Assembly: GCF_900090145.1 (NCBI RefSeq) | Contig: NZ_FMHI01000001.1 | Location: 558,001-622,000 of the forward strand | DNA from: Streptomyces sp. WMMB 322 | GTDB lineage: Bacteria; Actinomycetota; Actinomycetes; Streptomycetales; Streptomycetaceae | DNA length: 64,000 nucleotides | Reading direction: 5' to 3' | In this document: one piece after another, positions 7,945 to 17,990 of the stretch | How the letters are laid out: every line of letters starts with the position of its first letter | Numbering within the stretch: position 1 is the first letter of the stretch | The notes under the pieces: generated by a model | The model's input: only the letters and a program-made list of their open reading frames with translations | Database searches by the model: none | What the model was told of the DNA's origin: nothing | Position numbers and translations under genes: made by a program

Positions 7945-10863
7945 ATGGAGCGATCAGCGCTGGAAGAGCTGAAGAAGCGGTTACGGCGCTTACGTGCCGA
8001 GCGTCGTATCTCGATGACAGCGCTGGAACGGCGGGCGGGCCTAGGACACACCACCGTCAGCAAGGCGATGAACGGAAGCGCTCTGCCCAGCGAGGCGTCG
8101 CTGATTGCTTTGGCTCGTGCACTCGGTGCTGAAGCCGAGCCACTGCTCGAGCTTCGCCGGCGCGCCCTACCGCCTGCGGCAACATCAGCTGAGACAGAAC
8201 GCGGCACAGGACTTGGCACAGCAGCCAGCATTGCTGCGGATGATGACTTCGAAGGTCGCTATCGCGAGTATGTAAAGCGGCGCTACGGGCAACTGTCAGT
8301 GGTCGGATTGGATCTGTCGCGTCCCGAGCAGGCAAGTTGGCCGTTGGACGCTGCTTATCTGAGCCTTGATCTTGCTTCGTCCGATGACAGCTTCTTCGTC
8401 AGCAGTTCCGACCCCGCGGAAGTGGGTCCGCCTGGTAGTGAACTGCGTGTTGAGCGTGCCGAGCACGCTCTGGCAGGACGACGCCGGGTATTGGTCCGAG
8501 GGCTGGCTGGAAGCGGTAAGACCACCCTTCTTCAGTGGCTCGCGATCGCAACTGCGGACCGGAAGCTGCCTGCAAGTTTGACCCATTTACGCAACTGCAT
8601 ACCGATTGTGCTGCCGCTGCGCACATTGGTACGCAGCCGCAGCGGCGCTCTGCCCTCTCCCACCGAATATCTGTCGTCCACCGGGTGTCCCCTGCACACG
8701 GCGCAACCGAACGGGTGGGCCGACCGCCTGCTTGCGAACGGCCGAGCTCTGGTCCTAATCGATGGCGTGGATGAAGTGCCTAAGGACCAAAGAAGCACTA
8801 CAAAGTCCTGGCTCCGTGAACTGCTCGCTGCCTATCCCGACTCTTGCTACGTGGTGACGACGCGGCCCTCGGCAGTTCATGAAGGGTGGCTTGCGGAGAA
8901 CGACTTCGCGGAACTCTCGGTGCGTCCGATGAGTGCGCGGGACGTCGCAGTCTTCGTTGCACGTTGGCACACGGCCGCCGGCGTTAGTGACAGCGAGGAA
9001 GCACGTGTGCACTTGACCCGTTTGAAGGAGGCGCTCACAGACGCAGTCCGCTCCCAGCGCGATTTGGCGCGTCTGACCACAACTCCCTTGCTGTGCGCGC
9101 TGGTGTGTGCGCTGCATCGCGAACGACGCGGGCATCTACCACAGGGCAGGATGGAGTTGTATGCAGCAGCACTGTCAATGCTACTGACCCGCCGTGACCG
9201 CGAGCGTGACATCGAAACCCCAGAGGGAATTTCTCTCACCGAGCACCAAAGCATCCAATTGCTGCAGCGATTGGCCTACTGGCTGATCCGAAACGGCCAA
9301 GCCGAGATGGATCACGACACGGCTCTCGCGCTAATCGAAGAAGCGCTGCCAGCCATGCCCGTCATCGCTGTCCAAGGCAGTGCTACTCACGTATTAACCC
9401 ACCTGCTGGGGCGCAGCGGCCTGCTGCGTACACCAGCCGCCGATACAGTCGACTTCGTCCACCGCACCTTTCAGGACTATCTAGGCGCCAAAGCCGCCCT
9501 GGAAGCCCGCGATCTACCGCTATTAGTACGCAACGCTCACGATGACCAATGGGAAGATGTGCTACGCATGGCTGTCGGCCATGCCCGGCCGGAAGAGCGC
9601 GCCAAGTTGCTGCGCCGTCTAATCTCCCGAGGGGACCGCGCGAACCGTCACCGCACCCGCTTACACCTGCTGGCCACCGCCTGCCTGGAGTACGCGACTG
9701 AACTCGATGCCGAGGTGCGTGAAGAAGTTCGGACTCGCGCAGCTGCCTTACTGCCCCCACGCAGCTTTGAGGAGGCCCAGTCGCTCGCGGACGTCGGCCC
9801 CGTCATCCTAGACCTCCTACCCGGACCAGACAGCAGCATCGAGGACGATGAAAAGGAGATGGTCGTCCGCACCGCGACCCTTATTGGCGGCGATGCGGCG
9901 ATGCAAGTTCATAAGAGATTCCGTACCTGCACTGAGGGACAGGTTCCGTGGGAGTTGCAGAATGCGTGGGGCCGTTTCGACCCCGAGACTTACGCCCGTG
10001 AGGTTCTGCAAGCTGTGCCCAATCTTCCTCTTGTGCACGTGACCTCAGAGGATCAGAGGGCATTGCTACATGGATGGCACACACCTCCAATGATCATCTA
10101 CCAAGGCCACTTCCGGGATACCTCCATGATTGCCCCCCTTGACCCGGAGCGGCTCGAGCACCTTAGCATTCAGGATAATCCGAGCTTGGAGAACCTCGAA
10201 TTCCTTAAGCAATTGCCAGGACTATGGCGACTCACCCTTCTAAACTGCCCAGCAGTCACAGATCTCTCCCCACTCACGGACTGCATGATCAGCGACCTAT
10301 CTCTCCTGGACTGCAACTCAGTAAGCCTCAAGGGCCTGGGCAGGCTTACAGGACTTGAGCACTTGAATCTCCACATGGATCTTCCAGCGGGGAACGTGGA
10401 CGCTCTCCCCATACGCAGCGACCTCAAGACCCTGTGGCTTGGCCCCAGGACCTGCGCTTCCTTGACGCTTTACGGAATCACCCGATGGGCCAACATAACA
10501 AATCTCAACATAATGGGTCCAACTAGGGGATTCGAGGAGGTGGCTGAACTTCCATTCCTGAAAAAGCTTCTGCTGCATTTCAAGAACGGCTATTCCCTCC
10601 TCAAAAATCTTCCCCCCATGCCACAGGTAAGGGAACTCTCGCTCAATCACAAAGATGATTGCGACCTCACACTGCTGCCCAGCAGATTCTCGAATCTCAA
10701 AATGCTCAGACTCTCCTGCTTTGAAGGGGATAGGCATGTTGACCTGACTCCGTTCCGTGACTATTCGGACCTGAAGATTCAAATCAACGGTGCGATTGAC
10801 GTTCATGGCGCTGAAGATCTCCGCGGCGCTTCTGTCACCCGCTATCCTCGGCCGCGGTCCTGA
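7945..10863 (+). CDS. HTH-NACHT-LRR STAND ATPase
   Basis: A 972-residue protein with GGAGGG before the ATG. Residues 1-75 form an XRE-type HTH (MTALERRAGLGHTTVSKAMN). Residues about 180-420 form a NACHT-type STAND ATPase: Walker A GLAGSGKTTL (186-195) and Walker B ALVLIDGVDEVP (268-279, with the extra acidic residue typical of NACHT). A helical region follows, containing FVHRTFQDYLGAKAAL, a common post-NACHT motif. Residues about 700-960 are leucine-rich repeats (LEHLSIQDNPSLENLEFL, LWRLTLLNCPAVTDLSPL, LEHLNL). This is the layout of NLR-like sensors: the repeats would sense a ligand and the NTPase oligomerise. The fused DNA-binding domain is unusual and may mean transcriptional output or autorepression. 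The LRR coding part (10.2-10.8 kb) is visibly lower in GC than the rest, consistent with recent exchange. An antiphage role is inference. Confidence 0.85.
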   Translation: MERSALEELKKRLRRLRAERRISMTALERRAGLGHTTVSKAMNGSALPSEASLIALARALGAEAEPLLELRRRALPPAATSAETERGTGLGTAASIAADDDFEGRYREYVKRRYGQLSVVGLDLSRPEQASWPLDAAYLSLDLASSDDSFFVSSSDPAEVGPPGSELRVERAEHALAGRRRVLVRGLAGSGKTTLLQWLAIATADRKLPASLTHLRNCIPIVLPLRTLVRSRSGALPSPTEYLSSTGCPLHTAQPNGWADRLLANGRALVLIDGVDEVPKDQRSTTKSWLRELLAAYPDSCYVVTTRPSAVHEGWLAENDFAELSVRPMSARDVAVFVARWHTAAGVSDSEEARVHLTRLKEALTDAVRSQRDLARLTTTPLLCALVCALHRERRGHLPQGRMELYAAALSMLLTRRDRERDIETPEGISLTEHQSIQLLQRLAYWLIRNGQAEMDHDTALALIEEALPAMPVIAVQGSATHVLTHLLGRSGLLRTPAADTVDFVHRTFQDYLGAKAALEARDLPLLVRNAHDDQWEDVLRMAVGHARPEERAKLLRRLISRGDRANRHRTRLHLLATACLEYATELDAEVREEVRTRAAALLPPRSFEEAQSLADVGPVILDLLPGPDSSIEDDEKEMVVRTATLIGGDAAMQVHKRFRTCTEGQVPWELQNAWGRFDPETYAREVLQAVPNLPLVHVTSEDQRALLHGWHTPPMIIYQGHFRDTSMIAPLDPERLEHLSIQDNPSLENLEFLKQLPGLWRLTLLNCPAVTDLSPLTDCMISDLSLLDCNSVSLKGLGRLTGLEHLNLHMDLPAGNVDALPIRSDLKTLWLGPRTCASLTLYGITRWANITNLNIMGPTRGFEEVAELPFLKKLLLHFKNGYSLLKNLPPMPQVRELSLNHKDDCDLTLLPSRFSNLKMLRLSCFEGDRHVDLTPFRDYSDLKIQINGAIDVHGAEDLRGASVTRYPRPRS

Positions 10864-11179
10864 ACCCACCTAACCCAGTCCAGGAGGGGCGAACGTCGGT
10901 CGCGGTCACCGGGTCGAGCGCCACGTGCGCGCCACTCCCTGCCCGCATCGTGTGGGATCCAGCCCGGCGGCGAGGCGCTCTACCGGCCCACGAGCAGCGG
11001 TCGCTGGCGGCTGTTCGGCCTCAGAGTCGGTCAGAGCAGGAGGCCGGATGGACTCGTAGTCCCTGTCGGTCAACCGCAAGCACCGGCCAGCACGAGGCCG
11101 CAGAGTCGCCCGACTCTTCGGACATGGAACTGGCGGCGACTGTACGGCCGTTGGATCCGGAGTCGACTGTTTCCGTGCG
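10864..11179. other. Intergenic region, no gene seen
   Basis: About 315 bases after the NACHT gene with no supported reading frame. Confidence 0.35.
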
Positions 11180-11460
11180 ATGCTCGACTGTGGGGCTCGG
11201 CTGCGGCGGGCGCACTTCCTGAACGAGAGCGGCACGATCTGTCCGCGGCTGGCCGACTTCACCGGGCTCTACCCGTGGCAGTGGACGCCAGCCGAGACTG
11301 AGCGTTCATCAGTCCTCTGGGGTCAGGTGCCCGACCGATCATGGTGTCGACCGAGCGAGGCCCGGCCAGACCGCTGCGGGTCCGCGACGTTTGCGAACTC
11401 TCGACCGCGAACTGCTGCCGAAGAACATCGAGGCACCCGCGCCAATCTGAAAGCCTCATC
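11180..11460 (+). pseudogene. Possible integrase N-terminal remnant (weak)
   Basis: One frame reads GTICPRLADFTGLYPWQWTP, which resembles the N-terminal core-binding region of a Streptomyces tyrosine recombinase family in which a YPWQWTP segment follows the first helix. The similarity fades after about 40 residues and seems to resume in another frame near 11340 (IMVSTERGPARPLRVRDVCE). No start codon with a ribosome site is present. It is best treated as decayed integrase DNA; the call rests on memory of that family and on one short segment. Confidence 0.3.
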
Positions 11461-11702
11461 AAGCTCGGCCATCCTCGTCGAAGCCGACGGCGGCAGCTTC
11501 AAAGGAAGCGGTAGCCGACCGAGCCCTACGACCAGCAGTCCTGCCCCACCATCACCTAGAAACAGACATCAGCGGAAGTCGTGCGCAGTACGCTGGATTC
11601 TCGCCTTCGTCGGCTGCTCAGCCCTGCGATAACCGTCGCTGGGGATATCGGCCTGAAGCATGGTGTGTGTCGGGGCGCGTGTTGTCCAGTCTCGGAAGTG
11701 GT
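11461..11702. other. Intergenic region, no gene seen
   Basis: About 240 bases of decayed sequence with no supported gene before the end of the convergent gene at 11703. Confidence 0.35.
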
Positions 11703-12314
11703 TCATTCCTCCACGTACGGCTTAAGCTTCTGACGCAAAGTATCCTTGTCGATCGGAGTATGGAATTCGGGTTCGTCTCCCTCTCTGTAGGACGTGATGG
11801 GTGGACATCCATTGTTGTCCTCTCCCGTTATCCCCTCTAGTTCGGCCACGGTCTTTCCGGTTTTCGCCTCGTAGACCGTCACGTCATACACGCCGCGATA
11901 CAAGTCGAATACCTCCACCTCTGGTTCATCGAAGGAGCAAGTTCCCACCTGCTCCGCCTCGTCGGGCTCACTCAGGCAGGCTATGAGCTGCACCTGTTCG
12001 GGCTTCTCTGGAATGAGGAATTTCGGTGTAATTGTTTCTCCATCCCCCCATAGGAGCGATGTGGGGTGGAACCCATCCTCAAAAACCCTAATTGGATGCG
12101 GGGCATCGCCACGGTAGGGGGCAGCATCAGCGTAGAATTCCGGGTCCGTCCGGTCGCACATGATCCCGAGGTCGCTTACTTCCTTTATCGGATCCCTCGC
12201 TGGCACCGGGTCATTCTTGGCGAACGCCAGCAACCACACACCGTATACGAGACCGCCGATGACGCTTAATATCACTGCCAAGATGGCGTAGCCTTTCACC
12301 ACTTCTGATCTCAT
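11703..12314 (-). CDS. Membrane-anchored protein of unknown function
   Basis: The ATG at 12314 gives 203 residues with AAAGG upstream; an in-frame start at 12416 is less likely. One N-terminal membrane helix is obvious (AILAVILSVIGGLVYGVWLLAF, about residues 9-30), followed by a soluble, acidic domain that is probably extracytoplasmic. That domain contains four Cys (IMCDRT, IACLSE, TCSFDE, GCPPI) which could form two disulfides, and repeated acidic patches (EPDEAE, DEPEVEVFDLY). No enzyme motif is recognised. The coding GC is lower than that of the neighbours. It stands alone between decayed regions. Confidence 0.7.
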   Translation of the reverse strand: MRSEVVKGYAILAVILSVIGGLVYGVWLLAFAKNDPVPARDPIKEVSDLGIMCDRTDPEFYADAAPYRGDAPHPIRVFEDGFHPTSLLWGDGETITPKFLIPEKPEQVQLIACLSEPDEAEQVGTCSFDEPEVEVFDLYRGVYDVTVYEAKTGKTVAELEGITGEDNNGCPPITSYREGDEPEFHTPIDKDTLRQKLKPYVEE

Positions 12315-13023
12315 TTGCGTGCCAAGCCTTTCTTGTTCTGTTCGGATTGTGGTAGTTCCAGCAGCCGCCTGCAAGAGTGTCACGCGACTCGCCTCCGAGC
12401 AGGGCACAGACGCCACCGCGTCGCCACGACCGCGGTGATCAGAAGTGGCCAGTGAAAGGGAACCGAGACGATGAATGCCACCACAAGAGAGGCCAGACTC
12501 CGTATCTACGGCTTGCGACGTTTCAGCTGGGGAAATGCTGCCACTAGATTCGATCTTTCCACTCCTGCTACCCGAGACAGGCCTGCCAGGTCGGGTTTGC
12601 CGGTGTGATGGAGCCGGCGGAACTCCCGCGGGCTCATGCCATTGTCAGCGTCCACTCGTGCCCGAAATGTGCCCTGGCCCAGCATCTGAACCCGAATAGG
12701 CATCAGAAGCGAGGAGGCGACCCTCTGCAGGTGCTCGACTCGCTCGTGGTCACCCTGCGCACGGTGGTCAAGCATCCCCGATCGTCCCCCCAAGAGTCAT
12801 GCGGCGGGCAGCGTGTGCATCGTCGCGTGCTGTCCTTGTGACGCTGGCATCGTCGGGAGGCCGCTGGGTGGCGGGCAACGGTTCTGAGTGGTCTCGCACG
12901 AACTCGTACACCAGCTCCGTGCGCGACGGGTTCCGGCTAGAGTTCGGCGCGCATCCCATCCATCGCGACGATGCCTGGTCCTGTACGAATGATCCGTTTC
13001 TGTTCGAACGGTGAGGAGGCCGC
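12315..13023. other. Intergenic region, no convincing gene
   Basis: About 700 bases upstream of the two flanking genes. Open frames exist on both strands (for example 12506-12793 minus and 12605-12841 plus), but they lack ribosome sites and recognisable residues. The strong GAGGAGG at about 13012-13018 belongs to the next gene. The part close to 13000 must hold the promoter of the STAND-WD40 gene. Confidence 0.4.
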
Positions 13024-16000
13024 ATGCTTGAGAACACGCACGAGTCTGGTGACCGGGTCCCGGAACCGGGCCTGTTCGACTCGGCAGCGGACTTCGGGGC
13101 GGCTTTGACATCGTTGAAGCAGCGGACCGGGATATCGCTGCGGCAGTTATCCGCGTCCAGCGGGCTCGGGTTCAGCACGATCAACGGCTACTGCCGCGGC
13201 AGGCACCTGCCCCAAGCCGGTGTCGGCGAGCAGTTCCGCGCCCTTCTCCATGCCCTCGGCATCACCGCCGAGCAGGAGCAGGAGGATTGGCTGCTATCGG
13301 CTGACCGGTTGCGCCGTGCCAAGGCACCGGACAGCGTCGCGACGAACCCCTACCCGGGGTTGCGTCCGTACGGCATCGGTGATGACCGCTTCTTCTACGG
13401 CCGGGCGGCACTGATCGCGGAGTTGGTCGCCATGGCTACTGGCGACCAGGCCGCGCGGGCACCCGTCGTGGTGGTGGGCCCTTCTGGTGCGGGTAAGTCA
13501 TCTCTCCTGTGCGCAGGTCTTATCCCAGCCGTGTCCGATGCTTGGGCGCCAGCGCTGCTCACTCCGGGGAAGAGGCCCATGCGCGAGTTGGTCTCCGCGT
13601 TGGCGCCGCTGACAAGCGAGGGGGCCGACGTGCTCGTCGACGGGCCGGACGACGAGACCGGTTCGCTCGTCGGCCGGCTCGATTCGCAGCTCGTTCCGCA
13701 GCGGCTGCTCGTGGTCGTCGACCAACTCGAAGAGATCTTCGCACCCCACATCGACGAGGAAGACCGGGACCGGTTCCTCGCTTCGCTGACGGGGCTCGCT
13801 GCAGGCGGAAAAGTGCCCAGGCGTCATGCAGTCGTGCTGGGACTGCGGGCAGACTTCTACGACCGCGCTTTGCATCTCCCGCAATTGGCCGGCTTACTTC
13901 GCGAGGCGCAGTTCCTGGTACCGCCGATGAACGCGGAGGAACTGCGCGAGGTGATCACGGGACCCGCTCGTGCTGTCGGCAGGGACGTCGATAGCGCGGT
14001 CGTCGAGCGCCTTCTGGGTGAGATCGCGCCGCGCGAAGCCGGTCGCCACCACATCGCCGCTCATGAGCCGGGCGCATTGCCATTGCTTGCTCACGTTCTA
14101 CATGAGGCTTTCGCGCTGTCCTCCGACGCGAAAACCCTTGCCCTCGAGCACTATTCGCGCACCGGAGGCGTCACCACGGCGATCGCCCGTACTGCCGATA
14201 CGGCCTACGAGCAGCTCTCCCACCGTCAGCGGCAGCTGGCACGACGCTTGCTGCTGAGCCTGGTGTACGTCAGCGACACCACGGCGGATACCCGCCGCAG
14301 GCTGAGCATCGATGAGGTCACTGCCGCTCGGCCGGATATCGACCTGGAAGACATGGCAGAGGTGCTGGACGGCTTTATCACCCATCGGCTGCTTACTGCC
14401 GACACCGATTCTGTGGAGATCAGCCACGAGGCGTTGCTTGTGCACTGGCCACGGTTGCGTCAGTGGATCGACGAAGCGCGGGACCACATACGGGCCCATC
14501 ACCGCGTGGCCGACGGCACGCAGTCGTGGCTGGCGCACGACCGTGACCCTGCCGAGCTTGCGCGGGGTGCTCGGTTGGAAGCGATGCGCAAGTTGCTCGA
14601 CGACGATGAGCCCGGCAAGGTGCTCCTCAACGTCGCCGAGCGGGACTTCGTGACGACCAGTATCCGAGCGCAGCGATCCCGGTATCGCCGGCTCCGATGG
14701 CTCGCCTTCGTCATGACGCTACTGGCCGTGCTGACCACCGCGTTCGCGGGAATGTTCGCCGTCTCGAAGCAGCAGGCCGCAACCGCACGCGACGAAGCGC
14801 GCTCGCGGCAGATGGCGGTGACAGCCCGCCAGCTCGCCGCGGACGACCCGGCTGCGGCAGTACAGCTGGCGATCGCCGGCTATCGGCTTGCGCCGACGAG
14901 TGAGGCCCGCTCGGCCATGATGGACCTCGCCGCCGGCGGTTTCCCCACCCGCCACCGCCCCGCCGCGGACGATTACCCCGTCGCAGCCACGTCCCACTCG
15001 GCAAAGCTGTTCGCGGCGCACTACGCCGGCACCTCTGTGGTGCGGCTGTACAAGGTCGCAGGGTCATCGCTGGAGCCGGTCGGCAGAGTCAAGCTGCGCG
15101 CCCACCGGCCTCACACGGGGCCTGCCGATCCGATCGCGCTGTCACCGGACGGGAAGGTGCTGGTGACGCAGGAACGCACGGATCGCCTCGCGCTGTGGGA
15201 CATCACCGACCCCTCTCGGCCCACCCGTCTCGGTGCGATAACCGCACCCCGGGGGACACACGACCTGGCGATCGCCCCCGGAGGCGAAGAGCTGGCTGCA
15301 GTGGGCACTGCCGACGATGTCTACCGATGGGACATCAGCGAACCGTCGGCGCCGAAGGAGCTTCCTCGCATCTCCATGTCCGGAAACCTGCACAGCGTTG
15401 CGTACGGGCCCGACGGCGATGTACTCGCCGTCGGCAACGATGACGCGAAGGTCGAGCTGTGGGACCTGAGCAAACGGCCGGAACCGCTGGCCGAGCTCTC
15501 CGCGGGCAAGGGACAAGTGAAAACTGTGGCATTCAGCCCCAATGGCAGGATCCTGGCCGCAGGAACCGCGCTCGGGCGCAGCGTATCGGTCTGGGACATC
15601 ACCGACCCCACGAAACCCAAGCAGCGCAAGATCGCCGATCCGCAATTCGACAGCTGGGTCAACAGGGCAACCTTCAGCCCGGACGGAACCCTTCTGCTCG
15701 CCGCCAGCTCCGAATCGGTGGTACGGGTCTGGGACACCCAATCCTGGACCACCGTCACCGACCTTCCGCACCCCAATTTCGTCAGCTGGGTAGGCTTCGG
15801 AAACCGGAACGTCCCCATGACGATCACCGAAGACGGCACGGCGTGGAGCTGGGATACCCGAACAGCCATTCCCGCGCGGATGTCCGGGCGAGCGTGGAGG
15901 ACTACCTTCGCATCGGACACCGGCCAGTTGGCCGTGTTCGCCGAGGATGCGGCCGCAGCATGGTCCGATGTAAAGGCCGGTGTCCGCCAGGACCCTGATC

Positions 16001-16899
16001 ACCTCATACCCGACGATGGCGACGAGCAGTCAGTCGGTGACGGTGACATCAGTGCCGACGGATCACTGCTCGTCCACAGCTATGTCGGGGGGAAGGCCGC
16101 GGTGTTCGATCTGGCCGGCCCCGGCAGGCCGACCCGGTTGTCGGAGTTCTCCGCCGACACCGACGGCCTCGTGCAAAGCCTGGCGTTGAGCCCTAACGGG
16201 CGGCTGGTTGCCACCGGCGGCGACGACACAGCCGTCCGGCTGCATGACATCAGCGACCCGCGGAATCCACAACTCATCACCGAGCTGAAAGAGCCAACGG
16301 CAAGGGTGCTCGGCGTTCGGTGGCAACCTCAGGGCGACCTGCTTGCAGTGGCCAGCGCCGACGGCAAGGTCAGCGTCTACGACGTATCCGATCGAAGCAA
16401 GGTGAATCGGATCGCCGTCCTCGATGCCTTCGACAGCGAGGCCCATCTCGCCGAGTTCAGCCCCGACGGCACGATACTCGCCGCCGGCGGCCTCGACGGT
16501 GTCATCCGCCTGTGGGACATCCGCGACCCGAATCGCCCCCGCCTGCTGGGCCGCATCACCGGGCCGGTCAACGCCGTGCCGAAGCTGGCGTTCCACCCGG
16601 ACGGAACGATGCTTGCCGCCACCGACAGCAAGGGCGCCGTGTGGCTATTCGATGTCAGCGACCCGCGCCATCCCACCCGTTACGCCACCTTCAGCCCAGG
16701 GATCGGACAGATGAACTCGCTCGCGTTCCACCCGGGCGGCGAACTGCTGGCCGCCACCAGCGTTCCCGGTGTTATCCGATTGTGGCCGCTCGACGAGGAC
16801 AAGCTCATCAAGAGAACATGCACCACTGTCGGCGAATCCATAAGCAAGCAGGAGTGGCGCACGCACCTGCCCGACATCGGCTACCAACCACCTTGTTGA
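13024..16899 (+). CDS. HTH-nSTAND1-WD40 protein
   Basis: A 1291-residue protein with GAGGAGG placed 5 bases before the ATG. Residues about 25-80 are an XRE-like HTH (ISLRQLSASSGLGFSTINGY). The linker NPYPGLRPY and DDRFFYGR are the hallmark of nSTAND1 NTPases. Walker A is VVVGPSGAGKSSLL (150-163) and Walker B is RLLVVVDQLEEIF. A single membrane helix lies near residue 560-580 (LAFVMTLLAVLTTAFAGMFAV). The rest (about 640-1290) is a WD40 propeller region with many LAAGG...VRLWDI-type blades, probably two seven-blade propellers. In this arrangement the propeller would lie outside the cell and the NTPase inside. Such proteins are abundant in Streptomyces and mostly of unknown role; some nSTAND proteins are immune sensors. 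Confidence 0.9.
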   Translation: MLENTHESGDRVPEPGLFDSAADFGAALTSLKQRTGISLRQLSASSGLGFSTINGYCRGRHLPQAGVGEQFRALLHALGITAEQEQEDWLLSADRLRRAKAPDSVATNPYPGLRPYGIGDDRFFYGRAALIAELVAMATGDQAARAPVVVVGPSGAGKSSLLCAGLIPAVSDAWAPALLTPGKRPMRELVSALAPLTSEGADVLVDGPDDETGSLVGRLDSQLVPQRLLVVVDQLEEIFAPHIDEEDRDRFLASLTGLAAGGKVPRRHAVVLGLRADFYDRALHLPQLAGLLREAQFLVPPMNAEELREVITGPARAVGRDVDSAVVERLLGEIAPREAGRHHIAAHEPGALPLLAHVLHEAFALSSDAKTLALEHYSRTGGVTTAIARTADTAYEQLSHRQRQLARRLLLSLVYVSDTTADTRRRLSIDEVTAARPDIDLEDMAEVLDGFITHRLLTADTDSVEISHEALLVHWPRLRQWIDEARDHIRAHHRVADGTQSWLAHDRDPAELARGARLEAMRKLLDDDEPGKVLLNVAERDFVTTSIRAQRSRYRRLRWLAFVMTLLAVLTTAFAGMFAVSKQQAATARDEARSRQMAVTARQLAADDPAAAVQLAIAGYRLAPTSEARSAMMDLAAGGFPTRHRPAADDYPVAATSHSAKLFAAHYAGTSVVRLYKVAGSSLEPVGRVKLRAHRPHTGPADPIALSPDGKVLVTQERTDRLALWDITDPSRPTRLGAITAPRGTHDLAIAPGGEELAAVGTADDVYRWDISEPSAPKELPRISMSGNLHSVAYGPDGDVLAVGNDDAKVELWDLSKRPEPLAELSAGKGQVKTVAFSPNGRILAAGTALGRSVSVWDITDPTKPKQRKIADPQFDSWVNRATFSPDGTLLLAASSESVVRVWDTQSWTTVTDLPHPNFVSWVGFGNRNVPMTITEDGTAWSWDTRTAIPARMSGRAWRTTFASDTGQLAVFAEDAAAAWSDVKAGVRQDPDHLIPDDGDEQSVGDGDISADGSLLVHSYVGGKAAVFDLAGPGRPTRLSEFSADTDGLVQSLALSPNGRLVATGGDDTAVRLHDISDPRNPQLITELKEPTARVLGVRWQPQGDLLAVASADGKVSVYDVSDRSKVNRIAVLDAFDSEAHLAEFSPDGTILAAGGLDGVIRLWDIRDPNRPRLLGRITGPVNAVPKLAFHPDGTMLAATDSKGAVWLFDVSDPRHPTRYATFSPGIGQMNSLAFHPGGELLAATSVPGVIRLWPLDEDKLIKRTCTTVGESISKQEWRTHLPDIGYQPPC

Positions 16900-17040
16900 A
16901 GAGTGCGGGCAGGGCCGGAGACATCGAGTTCAACGAGGTCGAAGCTGCTCCGAAGTCTGCTGCCGAGGCACCAGGCCGCTTCCGGGACTCGGCCACCCAA
17001 TTCGCCCCGGTCCATGAGATGACGCTGTCGAGTGGATATT
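16900..17040. other. Short intergenic stretch
   Basis: Nothing recognisable except decayed sequence leading into the IS remnant. It includes the phrase gaagctgctccgaagtctgctgccgag (minus reading SAADFGAAS), which repeats part of the 5' end of the preceding STAND gene (13080-13105) in inverted orientation. Confidence 0.35.
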
Positions 17041-17480
17041 CCAGGCCGCGGTCGAGGACGACGAGAAGCCGGGCGTCTGGTGGGCTGAGTTGCCGGAGAA
17101 CCGTGAGTTGAAGAAGCGGGCCCGGCTGCTGGCGAAGGAGAACGAAGTCGTCGCGCGGTGCGTATCCATCGCAGGCGAACCTGCGTTCAAGAGGCTCTAC
17201 CCTGACCACGCCGAGATCACCGGGCTACCGGTCCAACGCGCTACTCGACGCCCACGCGATGCCCCTGAGTTCGGCTACCGGTTCCTCGCCGGTGAGCCCA
17301 GATGGCCTGTGAGCGCATGAGCGAGCCGACCACGTGGAGGATCTGCCGGGACGGCGCCTGTGCTCCGTGCCCGGGAGGAAGTGGCCAATGAACGACAAAA
17401 GACCCTGGGCCCGTGGACGACGGTCCCGGCCAGCGTGACTTCGCAAAGGATGCCGCCAACCGGCTGTTGCTGACCGACAT
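17041..17480 (+). mobile_element. IS3-family insertion sequence, decayed remnant
   Basis: Pieces of both IS3 transposase reading frames survive in shifting frames. The end of OrfA reads LPENRELKKRARLLAKENEV (a leucine-zipper-like tail) and is followed by KRLYPDHAEITGLPV, then by an OrfB segment with APEFGYRFLA, TTWRICRDG and finally GQRDFAKDAANRLLLTDIT, which matches the QRDF...NQLW-x-TDITE start of the IS3 DDE domain. Deletions and frameshifts separate the segments, so it cannot encode a working transposase. No terminal inverted repeats are visible. Confidence 0.7.
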
Positions 17481-17504
17481 CACCGAGCGGAACAGGACTT
17501 GGCC

Positions 17505-17630
17505 GTGGTGCTGATCAACCTCATCCGGGTCACCCAAGGCTGGGTCAACTACTTCAGGCATGCCGTTGCGAAGCATGTCTTGAGCAAGCTGGACAATCTC
17601 GTCTGGTGGCGGGTCTTTCACCACACCTGA
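17505..17630 (+). pseudogene. Group II intron maturase, C-terminal fragment
   Basis: One frame reads LIRVTQGWVNYFRHAVAKHV and then LDNLVWWRVFHHT before a stop at 17628-17630. The G-W-x-N-Y-F-R-H core followed by a W-W-R-x segment is the signature of the maturase (domain X) part of group II intron reverse transcriptases. The reverse transcriptase domain is absent, and the fragment sits directly against the IS3 remnant, as if one had inserted into the other before both decayed. Confidence 0.7.
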
Positions 17631-17990
17631 GCACCTCATCCAGCGCATCCGCCGCGGTTTACGCCACATCCAGTAGCGGACCGAGCTCATCGACGGCTGC
17701 CTCGCCGAGACCGGCCTGACCATCAACCGCTGACTGCCGAGGACACAACGCGTTGAATCTCAGTAGATGAAACGCGCAGTGTCACGGCGGGGGACCGCGG
17801 GGGCAGCCCATGGTCGGGGCGAGGTGCCGACGTCTGCGGGTGTACGAGTTCGTGCGAGACCGTCCGCGACGGTTGCCTGCCGCCGTTGGGCGTTCCGACG
17901 ATGGAGCCGTGACAGTGCAGGGTTCCTGCTTCCACACACGGAGAATCATCTCGACTCTCCACTTAGCAAGACAACTTGGGGGAGATATAT
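17631..17990. other. Intergenic region, no gene seen
   Basis: About 360 bases. Immediately after the maturase stop, one frame still reads RIRRGLRHIQ-like residues that may be the last trace of the intron protein. The remainder must carry the promoter for the lipoprotein gene at 17991. No other signal was found. Confidence 0.35.

Noticed and set aside
15100..16800. Repeated ggacatcaccgaccc-type words suggesting a DNA repeat array
   Set aside because: They encode the WD-I-x-D-P blade ends of the WD40 propeller.
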